Both the position numbers and the translations under genes were made by a program. A model generated the notes under the pieces. That model saw nothing but the letters and a program-made list of their open reading frames with translations. It did not search any database and had not been told where the DNA came from. A stretch of 64,000 bases of DNA from Maricaulis sp017643475 (GTDB lineage: Bacteria; Pseudomonadota; Alphaproteobacteria; Caulobacterales; Maricaulaceae), in contig NZ_CP138920.1 of NCBI RefSeq assembly GCF_047123815.1, positions 2,480,001 to 2,544,000 on the forward strand. The letters are read 5' to 3'. How positions within the stretch are numbered: the stretch's first letter is position 1; each line of letters begins with the position of its first letter. This document shows, one piece after another, positions 35,829 to 44,446 of this stretch.

Positions 35829-36731
35829 TCAGGTTTTCGGAAAACCGCCCGCGCGGGACAGGGCGCTTTCGACCGGGTGTTTCAGCCCGTCCGTCTCCAG
35901 CCATTTTGCCGTCTCGATCAGCTTGTCCAGATCCAGCCCTGTCTCAATGCCGGCACGGTCGAGCATGTAGACGACGTCTTCCGTAGCCACATTGCCGGTC
36001 GCGGCGGGCGCGAACGGACAGCCGCCAATCCCGCCGACCGAGGCATCGATGACATCCACGCCTGCTTCGATCGCGGCATAAATATTGGCCATGGCCGTGT
36101 TGCGGGTGTTGTGGAAATGCATGCGGATGCGCATGTCGCCGGACTGCGCCTTGACGATATCCAGCGCCCGGCGCACGGACCAGGGATCGGCAACGCCGAT
36201 GGTGTCACCCAGCGCGAACTCGACCGCACCGGCAGCGCGCGCCCGGCCTGCGAGTTCGCCAAGGATTTTCGGATCAACCTCGCCATCAAACGGGTCGCCA
36301 AAGGCCACAGAAACCGTCACCGAGACCGGAACGCCATCATCATGGGCCAGCACCGCGATCTGGTCGAACAGGTCGGCGGTCTGCTGCGGCGTGGCGTTCT
36401 GGTTCTTCAGCCCGAAACCGGGCGAGGCGACCATAACGTAATTGACTTCGTCACACCGACTGTCGAGGGCTCGGCGCATGCCTTTCTCGTTGAGGGCAAG
36501 GCCGATATATTTGACACCATCAACCCGCGGCACCTGTTGCATCACCTCGGCGCTGTCGGCCATGGCCGGGACAAGTTTGGGATGCACGAAGCTGGCGGCT
36601 TCCATGCGTTTCACACCGGCATCAATCAGGCGCTGGACGAACTCGATCTTGACGTCCGTCGGCATGAGCACCGGATCATTCTGCAGCCCGTCACGCGGAC
36701 CAACTTCAACGATTTCAATCTGGCGGGTCAT
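35829..36731 (-). CDS. mvaB: Hydroxymethylglutaryl-CoA lyase
   Basis: Splits HMG-CoA to acetyl-CoA and acetoacetate in leucine breakdown. 300 residues, TIM barrel of the DRE family: VEVGPRDGLQNDP at the N-terminus with the metal Asp, HFHNTRNTAMAN with metal His residues, and the catalytic-Cys loop GGIGGCPFAPAATGN. Its start overlaps the stop of the GT39 gene by 4 bp, an odd pairing of catabolism and glycosylation. No other leucine-pathway gene is nearby. Confidence 0.9.
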   Translation of the reverse strand: MTRQIEIVEVGPRDGLQNDPVLMPTDVKIEFVQRLIDAGVKRMEAASFVHPKLVPAMADSAEVMQQVPRVDGVKYIGLALNEKGMRRALDSRCDEVNYVMVASPGFGLKNQNATPQQTADLFDQIAVLAHDDGVPVSVTVSVAFGDPFDGEVDPKILGELAGRARAAGAVEFALGDTIGVADPWSVRRALDIVKAQSGDMRIRMHFHNTRNTAMANIYAAIEAGVDVIDASVGGIGGCPFAPAATGNVATEDVVYMLDRAGIETGLDLDKLIETAKWLETDGLKHPVESALSRAGGFPKT

Positions 36732-38647
36732 TGGGGGAGGCCTTGCCCAAGTGTGTGGTTTATCGCGTCCGCTAGTGACTCAATCGCTTCACTGGAGAAC
36801 GCATCTTCGTTGCATCGTGTGTACAAGATCAGGAGGGTGGTTTCATCACCTCTTGAATAGTTGGTGCCAGACGCCAGGCTCCGATTGCAGACTTGCAGAC
36901 TATGAACGACCGAATGCCAACCGATTTCCGCTGCGTGGGTTGTTGCTGACGGGTATTCTAGGCCAGCCGCCGTGGCTCTCTCGGTTAACCACTCCGGGAT
37001 GGTCGCTGGTTGCTCATTGTTGCCAAGGGGAATCCAACCGCCTTCGCGAGAGAGGTCCAGCACCAGCATTGTCGGCTCTTCGCGACCTGCAGCGAAGGCG
37101 AGCACTTCCTCCGCCGTTCCAAGGATGGTGTCCGATCCCAGCGAGAACGCCAGGCTGGGCTCGGTAAAGCTTGAGGCTGTGATGATGTCGGCGGCGGGCA
37201 CACCCGTGATCGTCTCGGAATATTCCCGTGCCGCACGCACCTGGTCCGCGAGGCGAACCGCATAGGCATTGGGCAGGGCGACACCGCGGGCGGCGATCTG
37301 CCAGGCGAGGCCGGAGGCAACGGCCAGGCTCAGTACCAGCAGGCCACTGCGGAGGCGTTCGCTGACCAGGGTCGCCCCGACAAGGGTCGCAAACACCCCG
37401 GTGGTCAGGACAACACCCGCGGCGATGGCCGGATCCGTCGCCAGGTCGAACCCGCCGTGGAAACCGGCCAGGGACAGGCGCACCGCATCCCAGCTGGCAT
37501 TATTGCCATAGATCAGGAAGGCGGTCGGTATAACGATGGCAAAGACGAGTCCGGCAAAGGCAAAAAGACCCCAGCTGACCCATCGCTGCCATTTGGCAGA
37601 CTTGCCGATCTCGACAAAGGCCCAGCCCGCCATCAGCGCCAGTGCCGGATAAGCGGGCAGGACGTAATGCGGCAGCTTGGTCGGCAGGATTTCAAAGACA
37701 AGCCAGGTCGGGACGGCCCAGCAGATCAGGAAACGCGCGGTGGAGGCGGCACGACTATCTTCACCCCGTACCGCGCTGACAATTCGAGCGATACCGGGCA
37801 CCAGGAACAGCACCGCCGGGAAGAAGAGCAGGGGCGTCAGCAGCAGGTGATATCCAATCGGCCCGCCATGACGTTCATGGCTGGAGACCAGTTTGGGGCC
37901 CAGATCATCACCCAGCGCCTCGCGCAGGAAATTGCCGTCCGTGGCAATCTGGATGCTGATCAGCCAGGGCAGGACCATGGCGATGGCCAGGATCGGTCCC
38001 CACCAGACAGCGAGCGGTTTCAGCCAGGCGAGTTTTCTTTCCCAGGCAAACAGAGCGACGACGGCCAGTCCGGCGACCATAGGCGTGACGGGTCCCTTGA
38101 TCAGGGTGCCCAGCCCGATGGCGAACCAGAAGATCAACGCAGTGCGCCAGCCGGCGGTCTCGCCGCTGCGCACATTCATCAAGGCGGCCATGGCCAGGGT
38201 TGTGCACCCGGCCAGCATGGCGTCGGTCTTGGCAATACCGCCCTCAATGCCCAGAAGCACTGTCGCGGCGAACATGGCAGAGCCCGCGAAGGCGGCCTCG
38301 CGCCCGATCAGCCGGCTGCCGCCCCAGAAACAGGCGAGCGCAGCCAGCAGGGCGCCCAGCGCTGACGGAATCCGATAGGCCCAGATCTCGCGCGCTTCCG
38401 CGTCGGACAGGGCCGAGACCGTGACCACCTGGAGCCAGTGAATGCCGATCGGTTTCTTGTTGCGCTCGGTGTCGAGGAAATTGATCTCGACGAAGTCGCC
38501 GGTCTCGATCATCTGCGCGGTCGCCTGTGCGAAACGGCTTTCATCCCGGTCCAGTGGCGGCAGGGTGAAAATCCCGGCAAAAGCGGATATCAGTGCAATC
38601 AATCCAATGATCACATAGGCGCGGGTGCCGCGAGCGAGCTCGGTCAT
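36728..38647 (-). CDS. ArnT-like glycosyltransferase, family 39/83
   Basis: 639 residues. Integral membrane enzyme: about a dozen hydrophobic segments in the first two-thirds and a soluble periplasmic C-terminal domain. The first loop has LDRDESRFAQATAQMIETGD, the catalytic Asp-Glu-x-Arg pattern of ArnT/PMT enzymes that transfer sugars from undecaprenyl phosphate to lipid A or proteins, with NKKPIGIHWLQ following. Start at ATG 38647 (MTELARG). Divergent from a GT2 gene that could make its lipid-linked donor. Confidence 0.85.
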   Translation of the reverse strand: MTELARGTRAYVIIGLIALISAFAGIFTLPPLDRDESRFAQATAQMIETGDFVEINFLDTERNKKPIGIHWLQVVTVSALSDAEAREIWAYRIPSALGALLAALACFWGGSRLIGREAAFAGSAMFAATVLLGIEGGIAKTDAMLAGCTTLAMAALMNVRSGETAGWRTALIFWFAIGLGTLIKGPVTPMVAGLAVVALFAWERKLAWLKPLAVWWGPILAIAMVLPWLISIQIATDGNFLREALGDDLGPKLVSSHERHGGPIGYHLLLTPLLFFPAVLFLVPGIARIVSAVRGEDSRAASTARFLICWAVPTWLVFEILPTKLPHYVLPAYPALALMAGWAFVEIGKSAKWQRWVSWGLFAFAGLVFAIVIPTAFLIYGNNASWDAVRLSLAGFHGGFDLATDPAIAAGVVLTTGVFATLVGATLVSERLRSGLLVLSLAVASGLAWQIAARGVALPNAYAVRLADQVRAAREYSETITGVPAADIITASSFTEPSLAFSLGSDTILGTAEEVLAFAAGREEPTMLVLDLSREGGWIPLGNNEQPATIPEWLTERATAAGLEYPSATTHAAEIGWHSVVHSLQVCNRSLASGTNYSRGDETTLLILYTRCNEDAFSSEAIESLADAINHTLGQGLPQ

Positions 38648-38723
38648 GTAGAACTCCAAATGCCACGAGGCGTAAAAATACCTCGCGTCGTGTCGTAAAC
38701 CCGGTATGTAACGGGGAACGCAC

Positions 38724-39485
38724 ATGACGCAAGCTCAAGCAGACACACAGATGAGCCAAAATCCAGATATTTCCGTTGTTGTCCCGGCTTATAACGAGGC
38801 CGGAAACGTTGTTCCGCTGGCCCGCGAGATCGCTGCTGCCCTGGAGGGTCGCAATTACGAGATCATTTTCGTGGATGACTGTTCCAAGGATACCACGCGC
38901 CAGGAGCTGATTGATGCGAAGGCTGAACTGCCCGCGCTTCGCGTTCTGGCGCACCGGCACAATGCCGGTCAGTCCCGTTCGGTCCGCACCGGTGTGATGT
39001 TTGCCCGCGGCACGGTCGTGGCGACGCTGGACGGCGACGGCCAGAACCCGCCGGAAAACCTGCCCACCGTGATCGATGCGCTGATGCGCGAGGATGCTCC
39101 GGAAGACCTGGCGCTGGTGGGCGGTGACCGCAGCGCCAATCGTCAGGACTCAGCCTGGAAGAAATTCGCTTCGCGTTTCGGCAACGGGATTCGCAAACGC
39201 ATGCTGAATGATGATTGCAATGATACCGGTTGTGGCCTCAAGGCGTTCAAGCGTGATGTCTATTTGCAGCTGCCCTTCTTCGATCACCAGCACCGTTTCC
39301 TGCCTGCACTGATGAATCGGGAGGGTTTCAAGTGTGAATTCCGCCCGGTTACGCACCGCCACCGCACCATCGGAGCTTCAAAATATACGAATTTTGGCCG
39401 TCTTTTCGCCTCTTTGACAGACATGATGGGGATGATGTGGTTAAATTCGAGAGCACGGAATTCGCGTGGTGCGGATGAAGTCTAG
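38724..39485 (+). CDS. Family 2 glycosyltransferase, polyprenyl-phosphate sugar synthase type
   Basis: 253 residues. DPM1/ArnC-like: SVVVPAYNEAGNVVPLA, FVDDCSKDTTRQE, DGDGQNPP (DXD site) and DTGCGLKAF. It should load a sugar onto undecaprenyl phosphate at the cytoplasmic face. Lacks the C-terminal membrane helices of ArnC. Starts ATG 38724 after GGGGAA, 76 bp from the divergent ArnT-like gene; the pair suggests one lipid A or protein glycosylation route (inference). Confidence 0.85.
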   Translation: MTQAQADTQMSQNPDISVVVPAYNEAGNVVPLAREIAAALEGRNYEIIFVDDCSKDTTRQELIDAKAELPALRVLAHRHNAGQSRSVRTGVMFARGTVVATLDGDGQNPPENLPTVIDALMREDAPEDLALVGGDRSANRQDSAWKKFASRFGNGIRKRMLNDDCNDTGCGLKAFKRDVYLQLPFFDHQHRFLPALMNREGFKCEFRPVTHRHRTIGASKYTNFGRLFASLTDMMGMMWLNSRARNSRGADEV

Positions 39486-39533
39486 TTTGAAGTCTTGAAA
39501 GGCGCGCTGGTCGCGCAAAGGAAAGGACACGAT

Positions 39534-40016
39534 ATGGCCGGAGGGGACAACGGCGTATTGTTAGGTATGATGGCGGCGAACCGCGCACAAGGTGGCGGTG
39601 GCCGGTCAAACGGGGGTGGCTCCATGTTCAATGTATTTCCAATGATGATTATTCCGGTGGCCGCCTATGCGGTCGCAGCCTTCATGGGCGTCGACATGTC
39701 GGCCGGTGTATTCTCAGTGCCGATGGTCAATGGCTCGCTCGAGCTGTCTGTCGGCGATATCCTGATTATTCTCGGCATGCTGATGCTCTTTGTCGAGCTG
39801 ATCAAATCTGCCGGATCCGGCACGGCGACCATCGTCAATCACGGTCTGTCCATGCTGATCTTCGTGATCGCCATGGCGCTCTTCCTGCTGATGGGCCAGT
39901 TCGGCACCGCAGCCTTCTTCCTCATCACCTTGATGACGTTGATGGACACGGTGGCTGGTTTCGTCGTCACCATCGTTGCGGCCCGCCGCGACCTGGCGGT
40001 CGGTGGCGAAGCCTGA
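39534..40016 (+). CDS. Small multi-pass membrane protein, unknown function
   Basis: 160 residues. A Gly/Asn-rich N-terminus (AQGGGGRSNGGGS) then four hydrophobic segments (about 35-53, 68-86, 95-115 and 120-145). Met-rich helices. No recognised family. It begins 48 bp after the GT2 gene with the site AAGGAAAGGA and ends at a terminator, so it is probably co-expressed with it. Confidence 0.7.
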   Translation: MAGGDNGVLLGMMAANRAQGGGGRSNGGGSMFNVFPMMIIPVAAYAVAAFMGVDMSAGVFSVPMVNGSLELSVGDILIILGMLMLFVELIKSAGSGTATIVNHGLSMLIFVIAMALFLLMGQFGTAAFFLITLMTLMDTVAGFVVTIVAARRDLAVGGEA

Positions 40017-40040
40017 TCCGATCACCACAAGCTGAACCAG

Positions 40041-40071
40041 AAACGCCGCTCCATTCGGGGCGGCGTTTTTT
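40041..40071 (+). terminator. Rho-independent terminator
   Basis: Stem ACGCCGC (40042-40048) / GCGGCGT (40060-40066), followed by a T run to 40071, 25 bp after the membrane-protein stop. Confidence 0.85.
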
Positions 40072-40098
40072 GTTGGTGGGGTGTGAGTTGTTTTGTGA

Positions 40099-40305
40099 GC
40101 CCCTCATCGCCGTTCTTCGCCAAGGCTAAGAAGGGCACTTCTCCCCGGGGGAGAAGGATGGTGACGCGTTATTCCTCTCCCCCACGGGGAGAGGTCGAGC
40201 GCAGCGAGGGTGAGGGGCGTGAGCGAAGCGAACCCAGTACCACATCGCAAGCGCCACAGGCGCCGCTCCATCGGAGCCGCGCGCGAAGCGAGTTGGCGGG
40301 CGACC
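40099..40305. repeat. REP-like palindrome cluster
   Basis: Between the terminator and the small-gene pair the sequence holds mirror-like palindromes: TCTCCCCGGGGGAGA (40139-40153), CTCTCCCCCACGGGGAGAG (40172-40190), and inverted CCCCTCATCG / GTGAGGGGCG (near 40100 and 40208). Similar GGGGAGG-type palindromes recur near 55060 and 55190. Non-coding. Confidence 0.6.
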
Positions 40306-40313
40306 AAAAAAAC

Positions 40314-40394
40314 TTAGAACGTCACAAACACCAGGACCGTGCCCAGGGCGACGTCGCACCAGAAGCCGAATTTTTCATTGAGCAGGGTGCTCAT
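40314..40394 (-). CDS. Putative 26-residue hydrophobic peptide, coupled to the upstream small gene
   Basis: ATG at 40394 overlaps the stop of the 108-residue gene (ATGA) and the frame ends with TAA at 40314. The peptide begins MSTLLNEKFGFWCDV and ends hydrophobic (GTVLVFVTF). Codon third positions are GC-rich as in real genes. It could be a membrane micro-protein, or simply a chance frame; the coupling is the main argument. Confidence 0.45.
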   Translation of the reverse strand: MSTLLNEKFGFWCDVALGTVLVFVTF

Positions 40395-40717
40395 GCGCAC
40401 TTCTCCCAGCGCGGACGCGGGGCAGGGGTGGCAGCGGCGTTGGCATAGGCGCGGCGATAGCGCGCCTGTTCGCTGGCTTCGGCGCGGATACCGCGACGTG
40501 GATTGCCGGCGATGACCTGGACAACAACCTCCGCCGCAGCATTGCGCGCGCGCAGCGAGGTCTTGGCACGGGGCTCGGATTCTCGCTGGGTCGGGACGGG
40601 CACGAGCGCATTTTGTGGCTGCGACGGACGGTCATTGGATCCGCTCGCCTTACCCACCGGCGGTACACGCCGGGAGGTCGGGGTCGGGACGGTGACGAGG
40701 CTGCGGATCATAGTCAT
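40391..40717 (-). CDS. Basic, Pro/Ala/Arg-rich small protein under a CtrA-type box
   Basis: 108 residues from ATG 40717 (or 40711). Very basic, rich in Pro, Ala and Arg, with a central helix-like stretch (AAAEVVVQVIAGNPRRGI). No family recognised, no signal peptide. GC-rich third positions support coding. The only gene whose 5' end faces the TTAA-N7-TTAAC site 31 bp upstream, so likely under CtrA control (inference). Confidence 0.6.
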   Translation of the reverse strand: MTMIRSLVTVPTPTSRRVPPVGKASGSNDRPSQPQNALVPVPTQRESEPRAKTSLRARNAAAEVVVQVIAGNPRRGIRAEASEQARYRRAYANAAATPAPRPRWEKCA

Positions 40718-40747
40718 GCCAATGGTGTCGCAAGGCGCGTGCCAAGT

Positions 40748-40764
40748 GTTAAGCACTCATTAAC
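40748..40764. promoter_or_regulatory. CtrA-type binding site
   Basis: TTAAGCACTCATTAAC at 40749-40764 matches the CtrA consensus TTAA-N7-TTAAC exactly, and because base 40748 is G the other strand reads TTAA-N7-TTAAC as well. It sits 31 bp before the start of the minus-strand small gene at 40717, a position that fits a promoter -35 region. Confidence 0.75.
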
Positions 40765-40892
40765 CATGATTCTGGTCGCAAAACACAACCGCAAGCGCAA
40801 AAATGGCCCGGGATCGGATCGATCACCGGGCCATGTGTTTCATTCGGGTACGATTTTGTTAACCACAAGCCGTACAGCAACCGGTCAGGCGG

Positions 40893-41489
40893 CTAGTCCT
40901 TGACCAGCTTGTCCAGTTTGGCACGCATCGCATCCAGCTCGGCACGCATGGCAGCGACATCGTCGCTTTCCTTGGCAGCAGTGGCCGCTGGCTGGGCCGG
41001 GGCCTCGGCTTCCGGCGTGGTGCCGGCGGCAAAGGGCGTGAACATGCGCATGGCCTGTCCGAACATCTCCATATTGCGCCGGGTTTGTTCCTCCAGCATG
41101 GACATGCTGGCTTGCGGTGAGGTCATGGCTTCGCTCATCCGGGAACGGAACTCTTCCTGTTGCTGGGAGAAGTTATTCATCGACATCTGCAGATAGCCGG
41201 GAACAACACTCTGCAGGCTGTCGCCATAAAAGCTGATCAGCTGACGCAGAAAGTCGACAGGGAGGAGATTGGCGCCGCGCGCCTCTTCCTCGAAAATGAT
41301 CTGGGCCAGGACACCGCGCGTTAGGTCTTCACCGGACTTGGCATCCACAACCTGGAAATCGGTCCCGTTTTTCACCAGATCACGGAGGTGATCGAGCGTG
41401 ACATACTGGCTCGTGGACGTGTCATAGAGGCGCCGGTTTGCGTACTTCTTGATAACGATAACCGAAGCTGTGCCTTTGGATTGTGCCAC
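40893..41489 (-). CDS. phaR: Polyhydroxyalkanoate synthesis repressor PhaR
   Basis: 198 residues. The N-terminal DNA/PHB-binding domain is clear (IVIKKYANRRLYDTSTSQYV, FQVVDAKSGEDLTRG) and is followed by the second PhaR domain (LLPVDFLRQLISFYGDSLQ). The C-terminus is an Ala/Pro-rich linker plus a short coiled coil (MRAELDAMRAKLDKL). It senses polymer granules and represses phasin and pha genes. Divergent from phaB. Confidence 0.93.
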   Translation of the reverse strand: MAQSKGTASVIVIKKYANRRLYDTSTSQYVTLDHLRDLVKNGTDFQVVDAKSGEDLTRGVLAQIIFEEEARGANLLPVDFLRQLISFYGDSLQSVVPGYLQMSMNNFSQQQEEFRSRMSEAMTSPQASMSMLEEQTRRNMEMFGQAMRMFTPFAAGTTPEAEAPAQPAATAAKESDDVAAMRAELDAMRAKLDKLVKD

Positions 41490-41645
41490 TGCGAACTCCC
41501 CATCTCATCCTTCAGGCGAAATCTTCATAGGATTTTCGCTCGACAAGGACACTGATCTATATATCTAGGGGTTTACGCGCTTGAGGTGGTGTGCTGCAAG
41601 CGCGAAGAATCAATTTGTTCGCAAAAGCAGCATGGCGGGGGCAAA
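41490..41645. promoter_or_regulatory. Divergent promoter region phaR / phaB
   Basis: 156 bp. It contains the inverted repeat GCGAAA (41516-41521) / TTTCGC (41534-41539) near the phaR start and an AT-rich tract around 41553-41565. PhaR could bind here to regulate both genes, but no PhaR site is confirmed. Confidence 0.4.
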
Positions 41646-42371
41646 ATGACACGCACTGCATTGGTAACAGGTGGCACGCGCGGTATCGGCGCAGCGATCT
41701 CGGTTCAGCTTAAAAATGCCGGATACACTGTGATCGCGAATTACGCCGGTAATGACGAGAAGGCGAAGGCCTTTTCCGAAGAGACCGGCGTTGCCGTCGT
41801 CAAGTTCGACGTCGGTGACTACGATGCCAGCGTGGAAGGCATCGCAAAGGCCGAGGAACTGGCCGGAGCGCCGATAGATGTCCTGGTCAATAATGCCGGC
41901 ATCACCCGCGACGGCATGTTCCACAAGATGACCCCGGAACAGTGGAATGACGTGATCCGTGTGGACCTGACATCGCTGTTCAACACGACACGTCCGCTGA
42001 TTGACGGCATGCGTGAGCGCGGCTTTGGCCGGGTCATCAATATCTCCTCCATCAATGGCCAGAAAGGCCAGATGGGCCAGGTAAACTATTCCGCTGCAAA
42101 GGCGGGTGTGATCGGTTTCACCAAGGCCCTGGCCCAGGAAACCGCGCGCAAGGGCATCACTATCAACTGTATCGCCCCGGGCTATATTAATACCGACATG
42201 GTGGCTGCAGTTCCGGAGAAAGTCCTCAACTCCATCATCGCTGGCATTCCGGTCAATCGACTGGGCGAGGCCGACGAGATTGCCAAGGCTGTCGTCTATC
42301 TGGCGAGTGAGGATGCCGGTTTCATGACCGGTTCCGTGATGACCATCAATGGCGGTCAATACATGGCGTAA
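41646..42371 (+). CDS. phaB: Acetoacetyl-CoA reductase PhaB
   Basis: Reduces acetoacetyl-CoA to (R)-3-hydroxybutyryl-CoA with NADPH for polyhydroxybutyrate synthesis. 241 residues, short-chain dehydrogenase: cofactor motif TGGTRGIG at 8-15, NNAGITRDGMFHKM, and the catalytic Ser-Tyr-Lys set in NISSINGQKG and NYSAAKAG. ATG 41646 follows GGGGGCAAA. No phaA or phaC is next to it in this window. Confidence 0.93.
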   Translation: MTRTALVTGGTRGIGAAISVQLKNAGYTVIANYAGNDEKAKAFSEETGVAVVKFDVGDYDASVEGIAKAEELAGAPIDVLVNNAGITRDGMFHKMTPEQWNDVIRVDLTSLFNTTRPLIDGMRERGFGRVINISSINGQKGQMGQVNYSAAKAGVIGFTKALAQETARKGITINCIAPGYINTDMVAAVPEKVLNSIIAGIPVNRLGEADEIAKAVVYLASEDAGFMTGSVMTINGGQYMA

Positions 42372-42418
42372 ACCCAATTTGCACATTCTGCCCCAAAATT
42401 GCCGTGATGGAGGGCAGA

Positions 42419-43162
42419 ATGATGTACGGGATGACGCGAATACTAATTGCCATACTAACGGCTGCCATGTGCGCAGGCGCTGCAGCGGGTTACCAGGCTA
42501 ACCCGCTGCGCGACCGCCTTTTGCGAAATGAACGATCGCAACTGGCGTCGTCCTGGTACCAACGTGCCGACAGTGGCGATTTTTTCCTTTTCGACCGCAC
42601 CAATACCGTGGCCCTGCTGCGCGAACGTGATGACCCGGACGCCGAAGTCCTGGTCCTGTTCGCCAATCGTGCGCCGGGTGGTGGTACGTCCTTTGTCACC
42701 GATACCGGACGTGAAGTCGTGCGCCTGACTGCTCTGGGCGGCACCACCTACTTCCCCCTTGATGCGCCCGATGGCGTGATTGCGGACTATGCCAGCCCGG
42801 CTGGTGGCCTGGCGCCCCAGCCGCGTTCGCCGAACGAGGTGCGGGACCGTGCCGAGGACCTGGCCGGTACGCTGGCAGAACTGCTCAGCACCAGCTTCGA
42901 CCTGGAATACGAACCGGCGCCGCGCGCGGGACTGGGTGTCCAGTACGATACATTCAATGTCATCGAGAAAGCTGTGCGCCAGCTGCGCTCTGACCGTCGT
43001 CGCATGCCGGAGCTTGCCAGATTGCGCATTGTCATTGGCGGCGAGCCCGGGGCACGCTGGGATGATGACGAGTTCGTCGTGTCGATTGCTCCGGAGTTCG
43101 GTTATGCCGGCCGTCCGTCTTCCGAACTCATCGCCAACGCGTTGATGGACGAGACCAGCTAG
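42419..43162 (+). CDS. Secreted protein of unknown function (DUF4908-like)
   Basis: About 247 residues with a signal peptide ending near CAGAAAG. The mature part is mixed alpha/beta with no active-site motif I can name; my impression is the DUF4908 group of Caulobacter relatives, which I hold loosely. ATG 42419 or 42422 follows GGAGGG. Its stop overlaps the convergent cupin gene by 4 bp. Confidence 0.7.
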   Translation: MMYGMTRILIAILTAAMCAGAAAGYQANPLRDRLLRNERSQLASSWYQRADSGDFFLFDRTNTVALLRERDDPDAEVLVLFANRAPGGGTSFVTDTGREVVRLTALGGTTYFPLDAPDGVIADYASPAGGLAPQPRSPNEVRDRAEDLAGTLAELLSTSFDLEYEPAPRAGLGVQYDTFNVIEKAVRQLRSDRRRMPELARLRIVIGGEPGARWDDDEFVVSIAPEFGYAGRPSSELIANALMDETS

Positions 43163-43608
43163 GTCTGGACGTCGACCCGCCGGTCATCCGGCGCCCATTC
43201 TGATGGCGCCATCTCGAACCCGGAAAATTCAAACCCCGGTGCAACCGTGCAACCGACAAGTGTCCAGTCGCCAAGGCTTTGCGCAGCCTGCCACGCCTGT
43301 GTCGGAACAATGCCCTGGGGGCGTTGCCCCGAAACGACGTCTGGACCCAGATCGATATCTCGGCTGGTTTTACCGTCTGTGCTGATACTCAATCGCAGCG
43401 GGGCGCCGGCATGCCAGTGCCAGACTTCCAGCGCATCCACCCGGTGCCAGTGCGAGCGGTCCCCCGCTTCCAGAAGATAGTAGATCGCTGTTGAGCGCGC
43501 GCGCCCGTCCGGACCGTTCACATCGCGAAATGTCTCGACATACCAGCCGCCTTCCGGATGGCGCTGCATGTCCAGTGCGTCGATGATCTGTTGTGCGGTC
43601 TGGGTCAT
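43159..43608 (-). CDS. Cupin-fold protein, DUF985 family
   Basis: 149 residues. Typical DUF985 opening (ALDMQRHPEGGWYVETFR), then SHWHRVDALEVWHWHAG with several His that could bind metal, and the C-terminal FEFSGFEMAP. Function of the family is not settled. It ends tail-to-tail in the preceding gene and follows gloB on the same strand with a 2-bp gap, so it is in one operon with it. Confidence 0.88.
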   Translation of the reverse strand: MTQTAQQIIDALDMQRHPEGGWYVETFRDVNGPDGRARSTAIYYLLEAGDRSHWHRVDALEVWHWHAGAPLRLSISTDGKTSRDIDLGPDVVSGQRPQGIVPTQAWQAAQSLGDWTLVGCTVAPGFEFSGFEMAPSEWAPDDRRVDVQT

Positions 43609-43610
43609 GG

Positions 43611-44381
43611 TCAGAAACTGTCCTTGCGGCGGCGAATCTCGGCGAAGACGTCTTCATCATCCTCGCGGACCATGTTCAGGCGCAGACGGATGGCCGGGTC
43701 GCCGGCGCGCAGGAAGGGGTTGGCCGCCTTTTCGGCCCCGATTGTTGTTGGCACCGTCGGTTCACCGCGCGCGCGCTCGGCCTCGACCATCGCTGCATAG
43801 GCCTGCAGGTCGGTATTGTCCGGGTCGACAGTCAGGGCAAAGGCGGCATTGGCGGCCGTGTATTCGTGCGCGCAATAGATCTTGGTCTCGTCTGGCAGCT
43901 CTGCCAGCCGGTTGAGGCTGTGCCACATCTCAGCCGGTGTTCCCTCGAACAGGCGCCCACACCCCAGGGCGAACATCGTGTCGCCCACAAAGGCGGCTTT
44001 CTCCGTGGGAAAGAGGAAACAGATATGCCCGCGGGTATGTCCGGGCGTGAAGATCACCTTGGCGCGAAAACGGCCCAGCTCCACGATGTCCCCGTCGGCA
44101 ACTTCGTGATCAATGCCGGGAATGCGGTCGACGTCATAGGATGGGCCGACAATGCGGGCGCCGGTGGCGGCCTTGATGGCTTCATTGCCGCCGGCGTGAT
44201 CCCGGTGGTGATGCGTGTTCCAGACCTGGGTAATCGTCCAGCCGGCCGCCTTGGCCTCGCGCAGGATGACCTCCGGGTCCGGGGTGTCGATTGTAGCCGT
44301 CTCGCCACTGTCCGGGTCGTGGATCAGATAGCCGTAATTATCGGAAAGACATGCAAATTGCCGGATTTCTAATGCGCTCAT
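43611..44381 (-). CDS. gloB: Hydroxyacylglutathione hydrolase (glyoxalase II)
   Basis: Hydrolyses S-lactoylglutathione in methylglyoxal detoxification. 256 residues, metallo-beta-lactamase fold with T-H57-H58-H59-R-D61-H62, further metal ligands in FTPGHTRGHICF and VGDTMFALGCGRLFEG, and the C-terminal substrate domain (IYCAHEYTAAN). Start set at MSALEI (44381) rather than the in-frame codon 12 bp earlier. Divergent from the methyltransferase gene. Confidence 0.93.
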   Translation of the reverse strand: MSALEIRQFACLSDNYGYLIHDPDSGETATIDTPDPEVILREAKAAGWTITQVWNTHHHRDHAGGNEAIKAATGARIVGPSYDVDRIPGIDHEVADGDIVELGRFRAKVIFTPGHTRGHICFLFPTEKAAFVGDTMFALGCGRLFEGTPAEMWHSLNRLAELPDETKIYCAHEYTAANAAFALTVDPDNTDLQAYAAMVEAERARGEPTVPTTIGAEKAANPFLRAGDPAIRLRLNMVREDDEDVFAEIRRRKDSF

Positions 44382-44446
44382 GATTGACTTCAAAACCGCT
44401 GCGGAGTGGATTGGACCTGTCTAGAACAAACTGCGGAGCAGACCTA

